Source: Prevotellaceae bacterium UBA1726
GTDB lineage: Bacteria > Bacteroidota > Bacteroidia > Bacteroidales > Bacteroidaceae
Assembly (NCBI GenBank): GCA_002316005.1
Contig: DCIM01000085.1
Location: 1 to 45,605, forward strand
Reading direction: 5' to 3'
Length of the DNA: 45,605 nt
In this document: in pieces, positions 43,229 through 45,605 of the stretch
Position numbering within the stretch: position 1 is the stretch's first letter
How the letters are laid out: each line of letters begins with the position of its first letter
Notes under the pieces: model-generated
What the model was told of the DNA's origin: nothing
The model's database searches: none
The model's input: the letters and a program-made list of their open reading frames with translations, nothing else
Translations under genes and position numbers: made by a program

Positions 43229-45259
43229 TTAGAACATATACCCAATATTCAGGAAGCAGCCCACCGACTTTGTCACATTCGACCAGTTCAGGTTGAGATC
43301 GATAGGACCAACAGGTGTCTTGTAGCCATAACCAATGGCAGCACCGAAGAGATGCTTCTGGCTGAAGATGCCAGTGAGGTCAGACGAACCTAATCCGTAG
43401 TTGAACTGCGAGAACAGGTAGTTGTTTGTCGAGAGGTGCTGACGGAGGTTCAATCCTCCGATGAGGAGCTGGTTTGGAGCAATCTGGTAGTAGTTGATAC
43501 CCGCAAACGACAACTGCTGTGTGATGTAATGACCGAAGGTGCCGATACCACCGATGAAGTTACAATGATTCAGGTAAGTGTTGTTGTCCTGAATGAATCG
43601 GCCCTCGATGCTTGGGTTGATGATAGTGCTCTTGCCAAGCGAAATCGCCATGCGCCAATAACCCTCAACGATGTTCACACCGCCCTTGCCATTGAACGAA
43701 TAGCCATTGTCCGTAGCGTAGTTGTATTTCACCAGCCATCGCATTCCTCGTGTAGGCAAGAGGCGTGAGTCCTGGTTGTTGAACTTCACCGAGGCATAAT
43801 ACATCAATGCCTTCTCATTATCTGTACTCTGTTGCAAAGCAGCCCAGTTGTCTGTAACAAGCAAGTCGTTGTAGTGGACATACGAGAACTGTGCGCCGAA
43901 GTTGAACATTATCTTTTGCCATGAACGCGAGATGTCGAGGCGTACACGATGTTTCCTGTAGTTCAGCTCGGCAACATGCTTTCCTTCGTTGTATAGTTTT
44001 GTCTCGTTGTTCGAGAAACGATAACGCAGTTCGATGCCCCATTTCTGCCAAGGCGAGATACCCGTATATGCCTGGCAGTCGATACGCTTTCCGAGTCGGG
44101 CAGAAGCACCCACCCTGAAGTGGTTTTTGTGGTTCAACTCATATTCACCACCAAGGAGGAGCGATGCCAGTTCCTCATTGTCGAAGCGGGCACCGATACC
44201 CACGAAACTTGCTTTGTTGTTACGAGTGTAGATTGTTGAAGGAGGAGTGAAAGTCTCGTAGTCGATATGCACATTCTTCGGACTGCGCTGCTTTATCTCT
44301 ATCGGACCATACTCCGCCAGTTTGTCGTGCAGAGCCACCAACTCGTCCCATTTGCCTCGTGCAGCCTTGTCGCCACGAACAAGGAGCGAGTCAATCGCCT
44401 CGTCGAAGAAACTTGCTGCCGAATAGCCTTTCACATCCACATGCATGAACACATCGGTATTGGCCTTGTTCTCCTCCAGTTTGTTGGCACAGGCAATGTC
44501 GAGCACTTGCATCAGCACTTCAATGGTGGTGTTTATGTTATCGTAGCCCAACGACTGAGCACCCACGCTGACACCAATCACATAGTCGGCACCCATCTGG
44601 CGAGCCACATCCACAGGGTAGTTGTTCTTCAATCCACCGTCAACAAGCACCATGCTGTCGAGTTTCACAGGAGGGAAGGCACCCGGTATTGACATACTCG
44701 AACGAAGCGACTCCGCAAGAATACCCTTCTTCATCACCACCTCTCTGTTCGTTACGAGGTCGGTTGCCACGCAGGCGAATGGGGTAGGGAGGTCGTCATA
44801 CGACATAGGCTTGAGATAGTCGGCAGTGAGTTCGCTCAACAGGTAGGAAACGCTGTTTCCCTTGAGCAATCCGCCCTCAATCACCTCGAAAGGCGATTTC
44901 TCGAAGTCGATGTTCACCATGTAAGGTTCCATTTTCTGCTGCATCTCCAGACTGCGACGGGTTTTCTGGTTCTTGTCCAAGAGCAGATCCATCCAGTTCT
45001 GACTGTTCACGATACTGTCGAGCTGATGAGTGGTGTAGCCGCAAGCATACAGACCGCCCACAAGCGAACCCATACTCGTACCGACAACCATGTCGATAGG
45101 GATTCCAGCCTCTTCAATGACCTTCAGGGCACTCACATGAGCCACACCCTTTGCACCGCCACCACTGAGGACAACAGCCACCTTTGGGCGTTTTCCCTGA
45201 GCAAGCAGCGAACCGGAAATGAAAACGAACAGCAGAGCAATAGAAAATAAGCGCTTCAT
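43229..45259 (-). CDS. Patatin-like phospholipase with C-terminal BamA-type barrel
   Basis: A 676-residue two-domain envelope protein. The signal peptide is residues 1-21 (LFSIALLFVFISGSLLAQ). A patatin domain (about 27-230) has the oxyanion motif SGGGAKGVAHVSAL, nucleophile elbow GTSMGS and catalytic Asp in VDGGLKNNYPVD. A linker and POTRA-like part lead to a C-terminal outer-membrane barrel of the surface antigen/BamA type (about 330-676, ending VGCFLNIGYMF). This is the PlpD-like architecture, with predicted phospholipase A activity at the outer membrane. I chose the ATG at 45259. The frame extends 39 codons to 45376, but that region precedes the predicted transcription start and would mask the signal peptide. 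Confidence 0.88.
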   Translation of the reverse strand: MKRLFSIALLFVFISGSLLAQGKRPKVAVVLSGGGAKGVAHVSALKVIEEAGIPIDMVVGTSMGSLVGGLYACGYTTHQLDSIVNSQNWMDLLLDKNQKTRRSLEMQQKMEPYMVNIDFEKSPFEVIEGGLLKGNSVSYLLSELTADYLKPMSYDDLPTPFACVATDLVTNREVVMKKGILAESLRSSMSIPGAFPPVKLDSMVLVDGGLKNNYPVDVARQMGADYVIGVSVGAQSLGYDNINTTIEVLMQVLDIACANKLEENKANTDVFMHVDVKGYSAASFFDEAIDSLLVRGDKAARGKWDELVALHDKLAEYGPIEIKQRSPKNVHIDYETFTPPSTIYTRNNKASFVGIGARFDNEELASLLLGGEYELNHKNHFRVGASARLGKRIDCQAYTGISPWQKWGIELRYRFSNNETKLYNEGKHVAELNYRKHRVRLDISRSWQKIMFNFGAQFSYVHYNDLLVTDNWAALQQSTDNEKALMYYASVKFNNQDSRLLPTRGMRWLVKYNYATDNGYSFNGKGGVNIVEGYWRMAISLGKSTIINPSIEGRFIQDNNTYLNHCNFIGGIGTFGHYITQQLSFAGINYYQIAPNQLLIGGLNLRQHLSTNNYLFSQFNYGLGSSDLTGIFSQKHLFGAAIGYGYKTPVGPIDLNLNWSNVTKSVGCFLNIGYMF

Positions 45260-45306
45260 ATCTAATAGTAGTATTTTGATGATCTTTTTCAGTAGTTGAA
45301 TGATAA

Positions 45307-45335
45307 ACGAACTTAGGAAGTTCGTGGCAAAGGTA
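45307..45335 (-). promoter_or_regulatory. Promoter of the patatin gene with inverted repeat at the start site
   Basis: On the minus strand TACCTTTG (45335-45328) matches TAnnTTTG. Immediately downstream, ACGAACTT (45307-45314) and AAGTTCGT (45318-45325) form a perfect 8-bp inverted repeat with a 3-base centre. It would overlap the transcription start: a possible operator or a 5'-terminal mRNA hairpin. Confidence 0.55.
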
Positions 45336-45430
45336 GTGATAAAAAATGAGAATGCAATACTTTTATGCTGAAACATTGAAAAAAAGCCCCTTATTATCTC
45401 GCTATACGGTGGGTTGAAGCAGGCAGATTA

Positions 45431-45467
45431 AAATAAAAAAGGTGAACCTCGGTTGAGATCCACCCTT
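45431..45467 (-). terminator. Terminator of the right-edge gene
   Basis: An imperfect stem centred on CTC-GGTT-GAG has GGTG/CACC arms. On the minus strand it is followed by a T-rich tail (complement of 45431-45440). It lies 28 bases after the stop of the partial gene and resembles the hairpin at 43109-43141. Confidence 0.65.
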
Positions 45468-45494
45468 TGTGATGTGCAAAAAGTATTCCTTACT

Positions 45495-45605
45495 TTATTC
45501 TTCGTCGTCTTCAAACTGCGACCACATCTTCGACTCGGCAGTGTGTGGCTTCTCCGAGCCCTGATTCGAACCTCCATTCTCGACTATAGAACCAGCGAGT
45601 AGGGT
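45495..45605 (-). CDS. C-terminal end of an unrecognised protein (cut by window edge)
   Basis: Reading the minus strand from the edge gives 36 residues before a TAA at 45497-45495. The segment is polar and low in complexity (VENGGSNQGSEKPHTAES) and ends KMWSQFEDDEE with an acidic tail. It is open to the window edge and followed by a terminator-like hairpin, which supports a real gene end. I do not recognise the family. Confidence 0.55.
   Translation of the reverse strand, partial: TLLAGSIVENGGSNQGSEKPHTAESKMWSQFEDDEE

Noticed and set aside
45260..45376. 39-codon N-terminal extension of the patatin protein
   Set aside because: It overlaps the promoter -7 element and the inverted repeat, and would hide the signal peptide.

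Overview
The window looks like a chromosomal piece of a Bacteroidota bacterium, most likely Prevotella or a close relative. The reasons are two complete SusC/SusD pairs, Bacteroidota-type promoters (TAnnTTTG -7 elements instead of TATAAT), AT-rich start regions without Shine-Dalgarno sites, short MKK-type lipoprotein signals, and a GltX-WaaA-PgpH core set. I see no rRNA, tRNA, CRISPR array or transposase gene.

Layout. (1) 1-569 has no gene. It holds an array of 17-bp palindromes at an exact 22-bp period (32-158) and a 284-bp element with 32-bp terminal inverted repeats (183-466). (2) 570-7175, minus strand: probable operon PgpH-type c-di-AMP phosphodiesterase, M18 aminopeptidase, sialidase, GH84 hexosaminidase, which joins housekeeping to host-glycan foraging. 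(3) 7310-12031, plus strand: gltX-waaA, then a glycine-zipper lipoprotein and a SIMPL-domain protein, each with its own promoter and terminator. (4) 12119-12991, minus: an AraC-family regulator divergent from the carbohydrate genes. (5) 13306-20089, plus: SASA-type acetylesterase, GH5_7-like mannanase lipoprotein, CE7-like acetylesterase, GH94 cellobiose phosphorylase. (6) 20338-26672: SusC with an OmpA-like C-terminal fusion, SusD, and a small surface lipoprotein. (7) 26862-33175: two tandem pairs, each a polytopic membrane protein followed by a CXXCH-containing beta-propeller lipoprotein. (8) 33507-42947: GH5, SusC, SusD, a two-module glycan-binding lipoprotein, and a GH5 endoglucanase sharing that module. 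(9) 43229-45259, minus: a patatin-BamA-type outer-membrane phospholipase, then the C-terminal end of an unrecognised gene at the right edge.

How the parts may work together (inference). Regions 5, 6 and 8 read as a utilisation locus for acetylated beta-mannan/glucomannan and beta-1,4-glucan. Surface GH5 enzymes cut the polymer, esterases remove acetyl groups, SusCD complexes import oligosaccharides, and the cytosolic phosphorylase splits cellobiose. The three carbohydrate promoters share a 12-base core (TAATTTTGCACC) and an A-tract at about the same distance upstream. The strongest candidates for something new are the SusC-OmpA fusion, the duplicated membrane-protein/CXXCH-propeller pairs between the two SusCD loci, the shared binding module, and the 22-bp palindrome array.
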